This document shows, piece by piece, positions 8,738-18,395 of a stretch of 64,000 nt of DNA (position 1 is its first letter; every line of letters starts with the position of its first letter). Where the stretch lies: positions 3,968,001 through 4,032,000 of the forward strand of contig NZ_CP046600.1 in assembly GCF_018278905.1 (NCBI RefSeq), written 5' to 3'. Origin of the DNA: Mycobacterium spongiae (GTDB lineage: Bacteria > Actinomycetota > Actinomycetes > Mycobacteriales > Mycobacteriaceae). A program made the translations under genes and the position numbers. Under the pieces are notes generated by a model, which did no database searches, was not told the DNA's origin, and saw only the letters and a program-made list of their open reading frames with translations.

Positions 8738-9760
8738 TCAACGACGAAACGCCTTCAACGCGGCGTTGACGCAATCCCGGGAAGCCGCGAAGAAGATCGG
8801 CTGCACTCGATCGACCACGCCCGCACAACGGGCTCGCAAGCCGGAGGCGATGTCGTCGACCGGGCCGACAACCGCAAAGGCAGAAAGGATCTCATCATCG
8901 ATGAGCGAGCCCATCGTGTCCCACTCCCCCGCCAGTGAGAGGCGGCGCAACTCGGTTTGCAGATCACCCCAGCCGTGCAGGTCGAGGACCTTGCGATAGG
9001 CCGGGGTGGATCCGTAGAACGCGATCTGCTTGCGCGCGGCGACGATCGCGGCTGCCAGCTCGGCGTCGTTTTCCCCGGTCGCGACCATCACTTCGGCCAA
9101 CACCTCGAAATCGCCACGATCGCGCCCCGAGCGCGCCACGCCGCGCAACAGCGCCGGCATTGTGACCTCGGTGAGGTACCGCAGCGAGACCATCGGATGA
9201 CCGAGGTGTCCATCGGCGACCTCACCACACAACTCGCTCATCGCTGTACCAACGGCAGCCAGGAATACCTTCGGAACCCCATAAGGCTGCGGCTCGGGCG
9301 TGAACATCGGAGTCATGATTTTGTGCGTGTAGAAGTCGCCCTCGAAACGCAGCCTGGTGCCATCCCGCCACGCCGACCAGATTGCCTGCAGCGCCGCGAC
9401 GAACTCGCGCATCCGAGGTGCCGGATGGCTCCACGGCATGCTGAACCGCTTCTCAATATGCGGCCGGATCTGGGTACCCAGACCAAGGTTGAACCGGCCC
9501 TGCGAGTACGTCTGAAGATCCCAGCCGATGTTGGCGACAATCATCGGACTGCGCGCGAAGGCGACGGCGATGTTGGTGCCGAGTTCGAGTCGCGATGTGT
9601 GCTCGGCAGCCAGCAGCAGCGGCAGAAAAGGATCGTGGCTGTGTTCGGCCGTCCAACCCCCGTCATATCCGTTGTGCTCGAGGGCGGTGGCTGCCTCGAT
9701 CACTTGTCCGGGCTGAGTGGGGATGCCCCCGTCGATCTTGAGCCGGGGGGCACTAGCCAT
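8738..9760 (-). CDS. LLM-class F420-dependent oxidoreductase
   Basis: This 340-residue luciferase-like TIM-barrel protein belongs to a family that in mycobacteria mostly uses coenzyme F420 for hydride transfer to ketones, alcohols or unsaturated substrates. The signature includes HNGYDGGWTAEHSHDPFLPL, a sugar-phosphate-like turn LELGTNIAVAFARSP and QGRFNLGLGTQI. ATG 9760 (MASAPRLKIDGG) is chosen because the family starts there; an upstream ATG at 9844 would overlap the divergent carboxylase gene. It shares an 82-bp divergent promoter with that gene. Use of F420 rather than FMN is inferred from family membership. Confidence 0.9.
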   Translation of the reverse strand: MASAPRLKIDGGIPTQPGQVIEAATALEHNGYDGGWTAEHSHDPFLPLLLAAEHTSRLELGTNIAVAFARSPMIVANIGWDLQTYSQGRFNLGLGTQIRPHIEKRFSMPWSHPAPRMREFVAALQAIWSAWRDGTRLRFEGDFYTHKIMTPMFTPEPQPYGVPKVFLAAVGTAMSELCGEVADGHLGHPMVSLRYLTEVTMPALLRGVARSGRDRGDFEVLAEVMVATGENDAELAAAIVAARKQIAFYGSTPAYRKVLDLHGWGDLQTELRRLSLAGEWDTMGSLIDDEILSAFAVVGPVDDIASGLRARCAGVVDRVQPIFFAASRDCVNAALKAFRR

Positions 9761-9763
9761 GCG

Positions 9764-9775
9764 GGTAACTTTACC
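9764..9775. promoter_or_regulatory. GGTAA-CT-TTACC inverted repeat in divergent promoter
   Basis: Five-base arms with a 2-bp spacer lie directly before the start codon of the LLM gene, in the 82-bp gap shared with the divergent acyl-CoA carboxylase subunit. It is short, so only moderately convincing. A dimeric repressor site controlling both directions is possible. Confidence 0.35.
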
Positions 9776-9842
9776 GTAAGCAATCCAGTACGTTTGCCTG
9801 CGCGGCAAGCGCAACCGCATCCCAACGAGGTAGGAAAGACGC

Positions 9843-11339
9843 ATGACAGAAGGGCGCGATTGGGAGGAGACGCTCGACGATCTCGACCGTCGCCGTCAGC
9901 GCGCACGGCGCATGGGCGGGCCGGAGCGCCTCGCCAAACACCGCCGCGAGGGCAAGCTCGATGCCCGCGCGCGCGTCGAGCGCCTCCTCGACGTGGGCAG
10001 CTTCCGCGAACTCGGCACCCTGGTCGGCGGCGAGGTCCCCGCCGACGCGATCATCGCCGGCTCCGGCCGGATCAATGGCGTCCCGGTGATGGTGGGCGCC
10101 GAGGACTTTACGACGCTAGCCGGAACCATCGCCGCGGGCAGCAACTCCAAACGCTACCGCATCGCCGAATTGGCCGTGCGCGACAAGATCCCGCTGGTGA
10201 TGTTGCTCGACGGTGCCGGGTTTCGCCCGACGGACGCCCACTACGGACGGAGTCCCACCGATCTGCTCGCGCAGGCGCGGTGCTCCGGTCGAGTTCCCAC
10301 GGTCACGGCGGTGCTGGGCCCATCCGCGGGACACGGCGCGCTGGTTGCCCCGGTCTGCGATTTCAGCGTGATCAGCCGCCAGGGTGCGATCTTTACCGCC
10401 GGGCCACCAGTGGTCAAAGAGTCAACGGGAGAAGATATTTCGAAAGAGGACCTGGGCGGGCCGGACGTCGCGTTGGCCAGCGGGGTCATCCACAATGTCG
10501 CCGATGACGACGATGCGGCCCTGGATGCCATCCGTCGCTACCTATCGTATTTTCCGCCGAGCGCCTGGTCCTATCCGCCTTCGGCGCCGGTATCGGCCAC
10601 CACCGCGCCACGCGCCACGCCCGAGTTGCTGGATGTCGTTTCCCGCGACAACCGTCGCGGCTACGACATGCGCGCGGTGCTCGACGTCGTCTTCGATCGT
10701 CCCGACTGGTTTGAGGTTCAACCACGGTTCGGCAAGGCGATCATCTGTGCCCACGCGCACCTCGGCGGGTATTCGGTTGCCGTCGTGGCCAACCAGCCGC
10801 GGGTAATGGCCGGGTCCATCGACGCCGACGCCGCGGACAAAGCCGCGCACTTCATCACCGTAGCTGACTCGTTTCACCTGCCTATCGTCTTCCTCGCCGA
10901 CAACCCGGGCATGCTGCCGGGTGGGCAATCCGAGCGCGATGGCGTATTGCGCAGCGGCGCGCGCATGTTCATCGCCCAGACAACCGCGACGACGCTCAAG
11001 CTGCACGTGACGCTACGCAAAGCCTACGGCTTCGGATCCATGGTGATGGGGTTGGTCAGCTTCGACGACCAGGTGGCGACCTTCGCCTATCCCGGCGCGA
11101 CGATGGGCGCGATGGGCGCCGCAGCGCTCGCTCGCGCGTCGCGCGCCGACCAGGACCTGTCGGCCAAGCTGCGCGACGCCGAGTTGCAAGCGTCCTATCG
11201 CTCCGCGGAGCGCATGGGTTTCGACGAGCTGATCGACCCCCGGGAGACGCGGGATGCGCTACTTGCGGCGCTGCAGCGAGGCATCTACAGCAGGCAAGCC
11301 AATGTCGAACCGGTGGCCCGCACGCTCATTACGCCGTAG
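9843..11339 (+). CDS. Acyl-CoA carboxylase beta subunit (carboxyltransferase)
   Basis: The product has 498 residues with two crotonase-like carboxyltransferase halves. The N-half has VGAEDFTTLAGTIAAGSNSKRYRIAEL-type biotin/acyl-CoA contacts, given here as a family-like segment. The C-half has VAVVANQPRVMAGSID and the oxyanion-type FLADNPGMLPG. This subunit moves carboxyl from carboxybiotin to an acyl-CoA. The biotin carboxylase (alpha) partner is absent from the window, so it must use one encoded elsewhere, or it is a decarboxylase-like relative. The start ATG 9843 has AGGAAAG upstream. The TetR regulator gene follows 132 bp downstream on the same strand. Confidence 0.88.
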   Translation: MTEGRDWEETLDDLDRRRQRARRMGGPERLAKHRREGKLDARARVERLLDVGSFRELGTLVGGEVPADAIIAGSGRINGVPVMVGAEDFTTLAGTIAAGSNSKRYRIAELAVRDKIPLVMLLDGAGFRPTDAHYGRSPTDLLAQARCSGRVPTVTAVLGPSAGHGALVAPVCDFSVISRQGAIFTAGPPVVKESTGEDISKEDLGGPDVALASGVIHNVADDDDAALDAIRRYLSYFPPSAWSYPPSAPVSATTAPRATPELLDVVSRDNRRGYDMRAVLDVVFDRPDWFEVQPRFGKAIICAHAHLGGYSVAVVANQPRVMAGSIDADAADKAAHFITVADSFHLPIVFLADNPGMLPGGQSERDGVLRSGARMFIAQTTATTLKLHVTLRKAYGFGSMVMGLVSFDDQVATFAYPGATMGAMGAAALARASRADQDLSAKLRDAELQASYRSAERMGFDELIDPRETRDALLAALQRGIYSRQANVEPVARTLITP

Positions 11340-11471
11340 GACCGCGCAGGGCCTTTCCCCAGCACCAGATGGGCCGCTCACCGTTACAGTATGCCTATCC
11401 AAACGCCTGATCGGATGGCTACCGGTAAGGTTGACGGTCAGGTCTGGCGCAACACGACGGAGGTGCCCTTC

Positions 11472-12296
11472 GTGGCAAAGCAACCAACCACCGCTCCGCG
11501 TCAGCGACGCGAAAGGGGATCCATCAACCCCGATGACATCATCAGCGGCGCATTCGAACTCGCAGAGCAGGTCTCGATAGACAACCTGAGCATGCCGATG
11601 CTCGGCAAACACCTTGGCGTCGGCGTTACCAGCATCTATTGGTACTTCCGCAAGAAGGACGATCTGCTCAACGCGATGACCGACCGGGCCTTGAGCAAGT
11701 ATGCACTTGCCACGCCGTACGTGGAGGCCAGCGACTGGCGCGAAACACTGCGCAACCATGCGCGCCTGATGCGAAAGACGTTCATGGGCAACCCAATACT
11801 GTGCGATCTCATCCTGATTCGGGCAGCGCTCAGTCAAAAGGCAGCACGCCTGGGGGCACAGGAGATGGAACAGGCAGTCGCGAACCTGGTGGCCGCCGGA
11901 CTGTCACCCGAAGATGCCTTTGACACATACTCAGCGGTTTCGCTGCACGTCCGCGGATCGGTAGTACTACAGCGGCTCTTCGAAAAGACCCGGTCTACCT
12001 ACAACGGACCCCGAAGCATCGACGATGCCGCAACCGTCGATCCGGCAACCACTCCGCTGCTGGCTGAGGTCACCGGCAAGGGTCATCGCATCGGAGCCCC
12101 CGATGAAATCAACTTCGAATACGGCCTCGAGTGCATCATCGACCATGCCGGCCGGTTGATCGCAGCGGGCTCCCAAGCCGCTTCGAAAGGGAAGCCGAAA
12201 GCCGCCACCCAGGCTCCATCCGGGTCACGCAAATCGGCCAAGTCGTCGACTTCGCGAGGACGGGCCAAAGCGGCCGGAGCGCGACAAGGCCGGTAG
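11472..12296 (+). CDS. TetR-family transcriptional regulator
   Basis: This 274-residue regulator has a TetR helix-turn-helix at about residues 22-70 (LSMPMLGKHLGVGVTSIYWYF), a ligand-binding all-helical domain and an unusual lysine/serine/alanine-rich basic tail of about 40 residues (SKGKPKAATQ ... GARQGR). GTG 11472 is preferred: CGGAGGT lies 7-8 bp upstream and gives the usual short N-terminus. An ATG at 11391 would add 27 residues. It lies between the carboxylase and SRPBCC genes, so it probably controls this cluster. The basic tail may add nonspecific DNA binding, which is inference. Confidence 0.88.
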   Translation: MAKQPTTAPRQRRERGSINPDDIISGAFELAEQVSIDNLSMPMLGKHLGVGVTSIYWYFRKKDDLLNAMTDRALSKYALATPYVEASDWRETLRNHARLMRKTFMGNPILCDLILIRAALSQKAARLGAQEMEQAVANLVAAGLSPEDAFDTYSAVSLHVRGSVVLQRLFEKTRSTYNGPRSIDDAATVDPATTPLLAEVTGKGHRIGAPDEINFEYGLECIIDHAGRLIAAGSQAASKGKPKAATQAPSGSRKSAKSSTSRGRAKAAGARQGR

Positions 12297-12332
12297 CCGC
12301 CGCACCGCTCTAGCGGTAGCTACAATCTCGAT

Positions 12333-12773
12333 ATGAAATCCGTCGACGTTGCCGTCGAGACGGTAGTCGACCGGGAACGCACGATCGTGGCTGACTACTG
12401 CTGCAATCCAGACAACGCCACCGAATGGTATGCGAACATCAAGGCTGTCGATTGGGAAACACCAAAGCCGCTCGCGTTGGGGTCCCGGTTCGCTTTTACC
12501 GCAGACTTTCTCGGCAAATCGCTGCGGTACACCTACGAGGTGGTCGAGTTCGAACCGGGTCGTCGATTCGTCATGCGGACGGCACATGGACCGTTTCCCA
12601 TGGAGACGACCTACGCGTGGGAGGACGAGCCGAACGGTCGCACCCGCATGACGCTTCGCAACCGCGGTGAGCCCACCGGATTCTCCCGGTGGACTCAGCC
12701 GCTGATGGCGATGGCGATCAGACACGCGACCCGCCGCGACCTTCGCAGACTCAAGACGAGTCTGGAAAGTTGA
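12333..12773 (+). CDS. SRPBCC (START-like) family protein
   Basis: This 146-residue single-domain protein has the polyketide-cyclase/START-like layout: an N-terminal beta strand (VDVAVETVVDRERTIVADYC), a middle sheet (YTYEVVEFEPGRRFVMRT) and a long C-terminal helix (QPLMAMAIRHATRRDLRRLKTSLES). These small hydrophobic-cavity proteins bind or cyclise lipids. No catalytic residues can be assigned. It follows the TetR gene by 36 bp and may be in the same transcript. The gene to its right is convergent. Confidence 0.85.
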   Translation: MKSVDVAVETVVDRERTIVADYCCNPDNATEWYANIKAVDWETPKPLALGSRFAFTADFLGKSLRYTYEVVEFEPGRRFVMRTAHGPFPMETTYAWEDEPNGRTRMTLRNRGEPTGFSRWTQPLMAMAIRHATRRDLRRLKTSLES

Positions 12774-12786
12774 CGGGGTCGGCTCC

Positions 12787-13149
12787 CTAGACCCGGATCC
12801 AGATCTTGCAGTTCGCGGTCTGGAACGACACGACCGTTGGCGGGATCACCACGGTCATCGGGCCCATGGAGGTATTTGTGTTGACGATGTTGCCGGGGTT
12901 CGCGTCTGGTGCGCTGTGCATGGACCACGAGCAGGTGGAGAGCTCGGAAACCCTGCCGAAGATCAGAATAAGCGGATTCGCCGGCCCCTCCGTGCGATAA
13001 GTGCCCGGCAGAATCTCGGTGCCGACTTGAAAGACCCCATTCCCAGGTATTTGAGCCATCGGTTCCGCACCGGCCGGCGCCGCGACCGCGATCGCGGCCA
13101 CGCCGGCAACGGATCCCGCAATTGCGCGGAATGCGAACGTTAGGGACAT
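12787..13149 (-). CDS. Small secreted protein of the PGTYRT-type beta-domain family
   Basis: The product has 120 residues with a clear Sec signal peptide (about 1-28, AIAGSVAGVAAIAVAAPAGA, cleavage after AGA). The mature part follows a pattern common in actinobacterial secreted and lipoproteins: FQVGTEILPGTYRTEGP, then C-W, I-V-N, GP-TVVI, and a final C-IW, so the two mature cysteines probably form a disulfide. There is no lipobox cysteine, so it is likely free in the envelope or medium. The ATG at 13149 has GGGAGAAG upstream. The function of this family is not known to me. It lies downstream of the GntR gene on the same strand. Confidence 0.82.
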   Translation of the reverse strand: MSLTFAFRAIAGSVAGVAAIAVAAPAGAEPMAQIPGNGVFQVGTEILPGTYRTEGPANPLILIFGRVSELSTCSWSMHSAPDANPGNIVNTNTSMGPMTVVIPPTVVSFQTANCKIWIRV

Positions 13150-13240
13150 TTCTTCTTCTCCCTATTGTGTTGCCTGGCCCTAGTAACAGCCTATGCCCAG
13201 ACGCACCGGGTCAACAACCACTGGCGGCCGCCACCACGGC

Positions 13241-13948
13241 TCAGCCCCGGCGTCGTGCGCACGGCACCGGCCGACTCTCCTCGGCAACGACCCCGCGCGC
13301 GATCAGGTGCTCGATCAACGGCACGGCGCCCGCGGCAAGATGCTCGGACATCGCGGCGCGGGCGAGCTCCTCGTCGCGCTTCACAAGCGCGGACAGCACC
13401 CGCCGATGATCTCGCACCGACTGGGCCGGCCAGCCTTCGATGCTGGGGAACACCGATTCGGCTGCATACCGAGTGATCTGGGACATCAGCTGCGCGAGCT
13501 TGGGTGAGTCGGCGGCCACATTGATGCCTCGGTGAAACTCGTGATTGAGCCGAACCGTCCGCTCCTCGTCTGCACCCGCGTAGGCCTGCTCCAGCTCGGT
13601 CTGAATCTCGTTGAGTTCGCGCAGCTGGTCGTCAGTGATGTTCAGTGCGGCACGTGCCGCCAGCTCGCCGCCGACGTGCGCCTGCACGTTCGCAACATCG
13701 GCGAGGTCGCGTCCGGTTACCGGCAAAACCACGAAGCCACGGCGGGGCTGTTGGGCGATCAATCCCTCAGCGCGCAGAGCGAACAGCGCCTCACGCACAG
13801 GTGTCACGCTGATGCCCAATTCTTCTGCCAACTGGTCCAGACGAACGTATTGGCCCGCGGGGTAGGCACCATCGAAGATTCGCCGGCGGACATAGCGCGC
13901 TACGTCGTCGGAAAGTTGCGGCCGCGCAGCGAAATCCGGACTAGCCAT
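13241..13948 (-). CDS. GntR-family regulator, FCD subfamily (FadR-like)
   Basis: This 235-residue regulator has an N-terminal winged HTH (LDQLAEELGISVTPVREALFALRAEGLI) and a C-terminal all-alpha FCD domain with the metal-site histidines in NHEFHRGI, RDHRRVL and SEHL. FCD regulators sense organic acids or acyl-CoAs. ATG 13948 is 4 bp after the stop of the acyl-CoA dehydrogenase and makes it the last gene of the SDR-thiolase-CaiB-FadE-GntR operon. An upstream in-frame ATG at 14041 would overlap that dehydrogenase by 89 bp and is disfavoured. It probably autoregulates this operon. Confidence 0.93.
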   Translation of the reverse strand: MASPDFAARPQLSDDVARYVRRRIFDGAYPAGQYVRLDQLAEELGISVTPVREALFALRAEGLIAQQPRRGFVVLPVTGRDLADVANVQAHVGGELAARAALNITDDQLRELNEIQTELEQAYAGADEERTVRLNHEFHRGINVAADSPKLAQLMSQITRYAAESVFPSIEGWPAQSVRDHRRVLSALVKRDEELARAAMSEHLAAGAVPLIEHLIARGVVAEESRPVPCARRRG

Positions 13949-13952
13949 CGCC

Positions 13953-15146
13953 TCACACCTGATACTCGGCGAGCAGCCGCTTGCTGATGATGGACTTCTG
14001 GATCTCACTGGTACCCTCGCCGATGAGCAAGAACGGCGCATCGCGCATCAGGCGCTCGATCTCATACTCCTTGGAGTACCCGTAGCCACCGTGAATCCGG
14101 AAGCTCTGTTGGGTTACCTCTGAACAGAGCTCGCTAGCAAGGTATTTGGCCATGCCCGCGGCGAGGTCATTACGCTCTCCCGAGTCCTTCAATCGCGCCG
14201 CGTTGACCATCATCAAATGCGCTGCTTCGACTTTGGTTGCCATCTCGGCTAGCTGGAATGCAATAGCCTGGTGCTCGACAATAGGCTTGCCGAAGGTATG
14301 ACGTTGCTGGGCGTACCGCACCGCGAGCTCGAAGGCCCGAATGCCCACGCCGCAGGCCCGCGCCGACACGTTGACCCGGCCGACTTCGATACCGTCCATC
14401 ATCTGGAAAAACCCTTGTCCCGGAGTGCCACCCAGAATGTCGTCGGCGCTCGCCTGGTAGCCGTCGAAGAGCAGTTCGGTGGTTTCGATGCCTTTGTAGC
14501 CCAGCTTGTCGATCTTGCCGGGTATCACCAATCCGGGCGCCACTTCGCCGAAACCGGTGGGCTTCTCGACAAGAAACGCGGTCAGGTTGCGATGGGACTT
14601 CTCGGCGCCCTCGTCGGTACGCACCAGCACAGCTACTAGCGTCGAACTAGCGCCGTTGGTCAGCCACATCTTCTGACCGTCTATCGTGTAGGCGCCGTCG
14701 GGATTGCGTCGCGCTCGGGTTCGGATAGCGGCGACATCAGAGCCCAGCTCCGGCTCCGACATCGAAAACGCGCCGCGGGATTCCCCGGTCGCCATGCGCG
14801 GCAGGAAGTGCTGCTTCTGCGCGGCAGTGCCGTGCTGGCAGAGCATGTAAGCAACGATGAAGTGGGTGTTGAGCACCCCGGAGACACTCATCCAGCCCCT
14901 CGCCAGCTCTTCGACACACAATGCGTATGTCAGCAGCGACTCCCCCAGCCCGCCGAACTCCTGGGGAATCATCAGCCCGAACAAACCCATAGCGCGCATC
15001 TGATCGACGATGTCTTGCGGGTAGGTGTCGCTTCGCTCGAGTTGTGGCGCGTTGGGAATCACCTCTTTCTCGACGAAGTGCCTTACAGTAGTGATGATCT
15101 CGGTCTGGAATTCGGTCAGGCCGAGTGTCTGAGCGAGTCTGGTCAT
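13953..15146 (-). CDS. Acyl-CoA dehydrogenase (FadE-like)
   Basis: This 397-residue canonical acyl-CoA dehydrogenase has FSMSEPELGSDVAAIRT, MWLTNGASSTLVAVLV, RQRHTFGK-type and IHGGYGYSKEYEIERLMRD segments, and IGEGTSEIQK with the C-terminal flavin/substrate contacts. ATG 15146 (MTRLAQTLGL) has GGAAGGG about 10 bp upstream and is preferred to an ATG at 15170 that overlaps the preceding gene. It is the fourth gene of the leftward operon, after the SDR, thiolase and CoA transferase. It probably catalyses the first beta-oxidation step on an acid activated by the CoA transferase. Confidence 0.94.
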   Translation of the reverse strand: MTRLAQTLGLTEFQTEIITTVRHFVEKEVIPNAPQLERSDTYPQDIVDQMRAMGLFGLMIPQEFGGLGESLLTYALCVEELARGWMSVSGVLNTHFIVAYMLCQHGTAAQKQHFLPRMATGESRGAFSMSEPELGSDVAAIRTRARRNPDGAYTIDGQKMWLTNGASSTLVAVLVRTDEGAEKSHRNLTAFLVEKPTGFGEVAPGLVIPGKIDKLGYKGIETTELLFDGYQASADDILGGTPGQGFFQMMDGIEVGRVNVSARACGVGIRAFELAVRYAQQRHTFGKPIVEHQAIAFQLAEMATKVEAAHLMMVNAARLKDSGERNDLAAGMAKYLASELCSEVTQQSFRIHGGYGYSKEYEIERLMRDAPFLLIGEGTSEIQKSIISKRLLAEYQV

Positions 15147-15166
15147 GCGCTGTTTTCCCTTCCGGC

Positions 15167-16378
15167 TCAACCCACGATGATGTTCGCGTCAGCCAGCCGC
15201 TCGATGTCGGCGGTCGTCATCGATAAGTACTCGCGCAGCACGTCGGCGGTATCGTGCCCCAGAGCGGGCGCGGGAGCACTGGCAGGATGCGCGCCGTCGA
15301 ACGCCGCTGGCATGCCCGGTGCCAGGTAGTCGCCGACACCGGGTTGGTGTAGTTGGGTAAACAGCGGATTGGCCGTCACCCGACGGTCCTCGGCGACCTG
15401 TGCGAAGTCGCGGTAGCGCTCGAACAACACTGTGGTGTCCGACAGCGCCGCCGAGATTTCCGCGGCCGTTCGGTCGGCGAACCATGGCGCAAAAAGTCCC
15501 GACAGCACGTCGCGGTATCGGTACCGGGCGCCCTCGTCCGCGAAGTCGACATCCAGGGCCGCCGCGAGTGCCGCTACCGCGCGCCCGGTGTCGGTTGCGT
15601 CGACCAGGTCGCGAAAGTGCCTTCCCGTCAACGTAACAACCATGAAAGCGACCCCGTCTTGACTGGTGAAGTCTTGGCCATACTGGCCGTAGATGGCGTT
15701 ACCCAGCCGCTGACGTTGGGTGCCATTGACTTGCGGCTCGGTGAGCAGGCCCAAGTTTCCGGCGGTGGCCAGTGCGACGTCCTCGAGCGCCAGGCTGATG
15801 CACGCGCCTGCCCCGGACACCTCACGGCGGCGGACGGCGGCGACAACGGCAAGCGCGGCATAGAGACCGCAACACACGTCCCATGCCGGTAGCACATGGT
15901 TTACCGGCCCGGAGTGGTTGACCGGACCAGTCGCGAGCGGGAACCCCGTCGATGCATTCACCGTGTAGTCCACAGCGGTGGAACCATCGCCGCGGCCGAG
16001 TAACTGCACGTGAATGACGTCGGAGCGCTTGGCCGCGAGCAGCTCATGACCAATGCACGACAGGCTCGCCGCATTAGTCACGACGATCCCGTCGGACTCC
16101 ACGATGAGCCGCTGGACTAGCTCTTGGCCGGCCGCCGCGCGTAGATCGATGGCAGCCGAACGCTTTCCTTTGTTGAGGCCAGTCCAATAGATCGACGTTC
16201 CGGTAGCTGACAGCGGCCAACGGCCGATATCAGCGCCCCCGCCGAGCGGATCCACTCGAATAACCTGCGCACCAAGCTGACTCAACGTCATGCCGCACAA
16301 CGGGGCCGCCACAAAACTGGACACCTCCACGATGCTGATACCGGCCAACGGCAGCGTGCCCATGTCGGTCGTGGTCAT
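15167..16378 (-). CDS. CaiB/BaiF-type (class III) CoA transferase
   Basis: This 403-residue family III CoA transferase moves CoA between carboxylic acids through an aspartyl-CoA intermediate. Readable parts are the N-terminal nucleotide-like segment LAGISIVEVSSFVAAPLCGMTLSQLGAQVIRVDP (given only as a span), NKGKRSAAIDL and the putative catalytic aspartate in LPAWDVCCGLYAAL. ATG 16378 overlaps the thiolase stop by 4 bp. CoA transfer here would activate the acid substrate without ATP, consistent with the neighbouring beta-oxidation genes. The exact substrate is unknown. Confidence 0.92.
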   Translation of the reverse strand: MTTTDMGTLPLAGISIVEVSSFVAAPLCGMTLSQLGAQVIRVDPLGGGADIGRWPLSATGTSIYWTGLNKGKRSAAIDLRAAAGQELVQRLIVESDGIVVTNAASLSCIGHELLAAKRSDVIHVQLLGRGDGSTAVDYTVNASTGFPLATGPVNHSGPVNHVLPAWDVCCGLYAALAVVAAVRRREVSGAGACISLALEDVALATAGNLGLLTEPQVNGTQRQRLGNAIYGQYGQDFTSQDGVAFMVVTLTGRHFRDLVDATDTGRAVAALAAALDVDFADEGARYRYRDVLSGLFAPWFADRTAAEISAALSDTTVLFERYRDFAQVAEDRRVTANPLFTQLHQPGVGDYLAPGMPAAFDGAHPASAPAPALGHDTADVLREYLSMTTADIERLADANIIVG

Positions 16379-17601
16379 CGCGGCACCCGCTCGAAGACCG
16401 CGGCAAGTCCTTGGCCGCCGCCGATGCACATGGTCTCCAATCCATAGCGGGCCTGGCGCCGATCCAGCTCGCGCGCCAGAGTCGCCAGCATCCTTGCGCC
16501 GGTGGCACCCACGGGGTGCCCGAGGGAGATTCCCGAACCGTGCACGTTGGTTCGATCGCGGTCGGCGGCGCCGAAGTCCCATTCCCGCATCACGGCGAGC
16601 GCCTGAGCGGCAAAGGCTTCGTTGAGCTCGATGAGGTCCATGTCATCCAGCCGCAGGCCCGCCTTGGCCAGTGCGGTCTCCGTCGCAGGTACCGGACCGA
16701 TGCCCATCGTGTTGGGCGCAACCCCTGCCACCGCCCATGACACCAAGCGGACCAACGGCGTCAGGCCGTACGCGTCGGCGTTGTCCGCGGTGGTCACCAC
16801 GCACATGGACGCGGCGTCGTTCTGCCCGCTAGCATTTCCCGCCGTCACCGTCGCCTCTGGATCGTCGTCGCGCAGAAGGGGTTTTAGTTCGCCCATTGCC
16901 GCTACCGAGGTGTCGGCCCGCGGGTGCTCATCCGTGTCGATCAGCTCTTCTCCGCGCCGGGTGCGCACGGCGACCGGAATGATCTCGTCAGAGAAGATGC
17001 CGCGCTTCTGAGCAGCCACCGCCCGCTGATGCGAGATCACCGCAAGTTCGTCTTGTTCCTCGCGGGAGATGTCGTACTGGCGGCGCAGGTTCTCGGCGGT
17101 CTCCAGCATCCCGCCCGGCACCGGATAGTGGCGTCCGCCAGCTGTGGTGCGTCCCCGGACCAGCCCGTCGTGGATGCGGACGCCGGATCGGGCTGCACCC
17201 CAACGCATATCGGTGGAGTAAAAGGCCACGTTGCTCATGCTCTCGCAGCCGCCGGCTATCACAAGGTCGTTATCACCGGCGGCTACCTGCAGACATGCCT
17301 GGATCACCGCTTGCAGACCCGACCCACATCGGCGATCGACCTGCATGCCGGGAACCGTCACGGGCAGACCGGCATCCAACGCCACCACACGCCCAATAGC
17401 CGGCGCCTCACTCGTGGGATAGCAGTGCCCAAGAATGACATCGTGTACGGCATCCGGCGCGATTCCGGTCCGGTCGAGCAGCCCCCGGAGCGCGGTGACG
17501 CCCAGATCGACGGCGCTGCGGGACTTGAACATGCCGCCGTAGCGGCCGATCGGCGTGCGCACGGGCTCACAGATCACCGGGTCGCGCATCGTCTGGTTCA
17601 T
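16375..17601 (-). CDS. Acetyl-CoA acyltransferase (thiolase)
   Basis: This 408-residue degradative-type thiolase has the nucleophilic cysteine in [11 protein letters not shown] (residue 92), the histidine in LGHPVGATG and the second cysteine in [15 protein letters not shown] context ([10 protein letters not shown]). It cleaves a 3-ketoacyl-CoA with CoA in the last beta-oxidation step. Both ends overlap neighbours by 4 bp (SDR upstream, CoA transferase downstream), which shows tight coupling in a five-gene operon. The start is ATG 17601. A biosynthetic role is less likely given the FadE context. Confidence 0.94.
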   Translation of the reverse strand: MNQTMRDPVICEPVRTPIGRYGGMFKSRSAVDLGVTALRGLLDRTGIAPDAVHDVILGHCYPTSEAPAIGRVVALDAGLPVTVPGMQVDRRCGSGLQAVIQACLQVAAGDNDLVIAGGCESMSNVAFYSTDMRWGAARSGVRIHDGLVRGRTTAGGRHYPVPGGMLETAENLRRQYDISREEQDELAVISHQRAVAAQKRGIFSDEIIPVAVRTRRGEELIDTDEHPRADTSVAAMGELKPLLRDDDPEATVTAGNASGQNDAASMCVVTTADNADAYGLTPLVRLVSWAVAGVAPNTMGIGPVPATETALAKAGLRLDDMDLIELNEAFAAQALAVMREWDFGAADRDRTNVHGSGISLGHPVGATGARMLATLARELDRRQARYGLETMCIGGGQGLAAVFERVPR

Positions 17602-18356
17602 ATGAACCTGCCGCCGGTGACGTCCATGACAGTGCCGGTCATGTAGGAGGACAGATCGGATGCCAGGAATAGGGCCACCCGTGCGACCTCGTCGGGTTCG
17701 CCCGCCCGGCCCATCGGGACCTCAGCCAGCTTCTGGTCCCAAATGCGTTGCGGCATCGCTTCTGTCATCGCCGACCTGATCAACCCTGGTGCAATTGCGT
17801 TGACCCGAATACCCAAGTGGGCGAGCTCTTTTGCAGCCGCTTTGGTCATCCCCACGATTCCGGCCTTGGCCGCCGAGTAATTGGTCTGACCGACCATGCC
17901 GACCTTGCCGGATACCGAGGACATGTTCACGATGGCGCCACCATTCTGGGGCGTGGTTTCTCGCATGGTTGCCGCGGCCAGACGTGTGCCGTTCCAGGTC
18001 CCCTTCAGGTGCACGGCAATGACATCGTCGAACTGCTCTTCGGTCATCTTGCGCATCGTCGCATCGCGCGTGATTCCGGCGTTGTTGACCATGATGTCCA
18101 GCACGTCGAACCGTCCAACCGCGGCCTGGATGAGCGTTTCAACGTCGGCTGTCCGGGTCACATCGCAACGCACGGCAACGGCCACGTCGTCGCCGCCCAG
18201 CCGACTGGCCGCCGCCTCTGTCGCCTCACGATTCACGTCACCCAGGACAACCCGTGCCCCCTCCGCGACGAATCGCTCCGCGATCGCCAAGCCGAGGCCT
18301 TGTGCTGCGCCGGTGATTACCGCCGTCTGCCCACTCAGTAACGACACGCCTACCAC
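17598..18356 (-). CDS. SDR oxidoreductase (FabG/3-hydroxyacyl-CoA dehydrogenase-like)
   Basis: The product has 252 residues: cofactor motif [12 protein letters not shown], catalytic serine in VNMSSVSG and YSAAK, and a C-terminal [13 protein letters not shown] typical of FabG-like SDRs. In this operon it most probably oxidises a 3-hydroxyacyl-CoA before thiolysis. The start is GTG 18356 ([16 protein letters not shown]); a GTG at 18347 is possible. It is the first gene of the leftward operon ending with the GntR regulator. It shares a 105-bp divergent promoter with the acyl-CoA dehydrogenase at 18462. Confidence 0.92.
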   Translation of the reverse strand: MVGVSLLSGQTAVITGAAQGLGLAIAERFVAEGARVVLGDVNREATEAAASRLGGDDVAVAVRCDVTRTADVETLIQAAVGRFDVLDIMVNNAGITRDATMRKMTEEQFDDVIAVHLKGTWNGTRLAAATMRETTPQNGGAIVNMSSVSGKVGMVGQTNYSAAKAGIVGMTKAAAKELAHLGIRVNAIAPGLIRSAMTEAMPQRIWDQKLAEVPMGRAGEPDEVARVALFLASDLSSYMTGTVMDVTGGRFI

Positions 18357-18395
18357 GCACTCCTCACCGCCAGAGCCCAGCCGGATACGTCTGAC

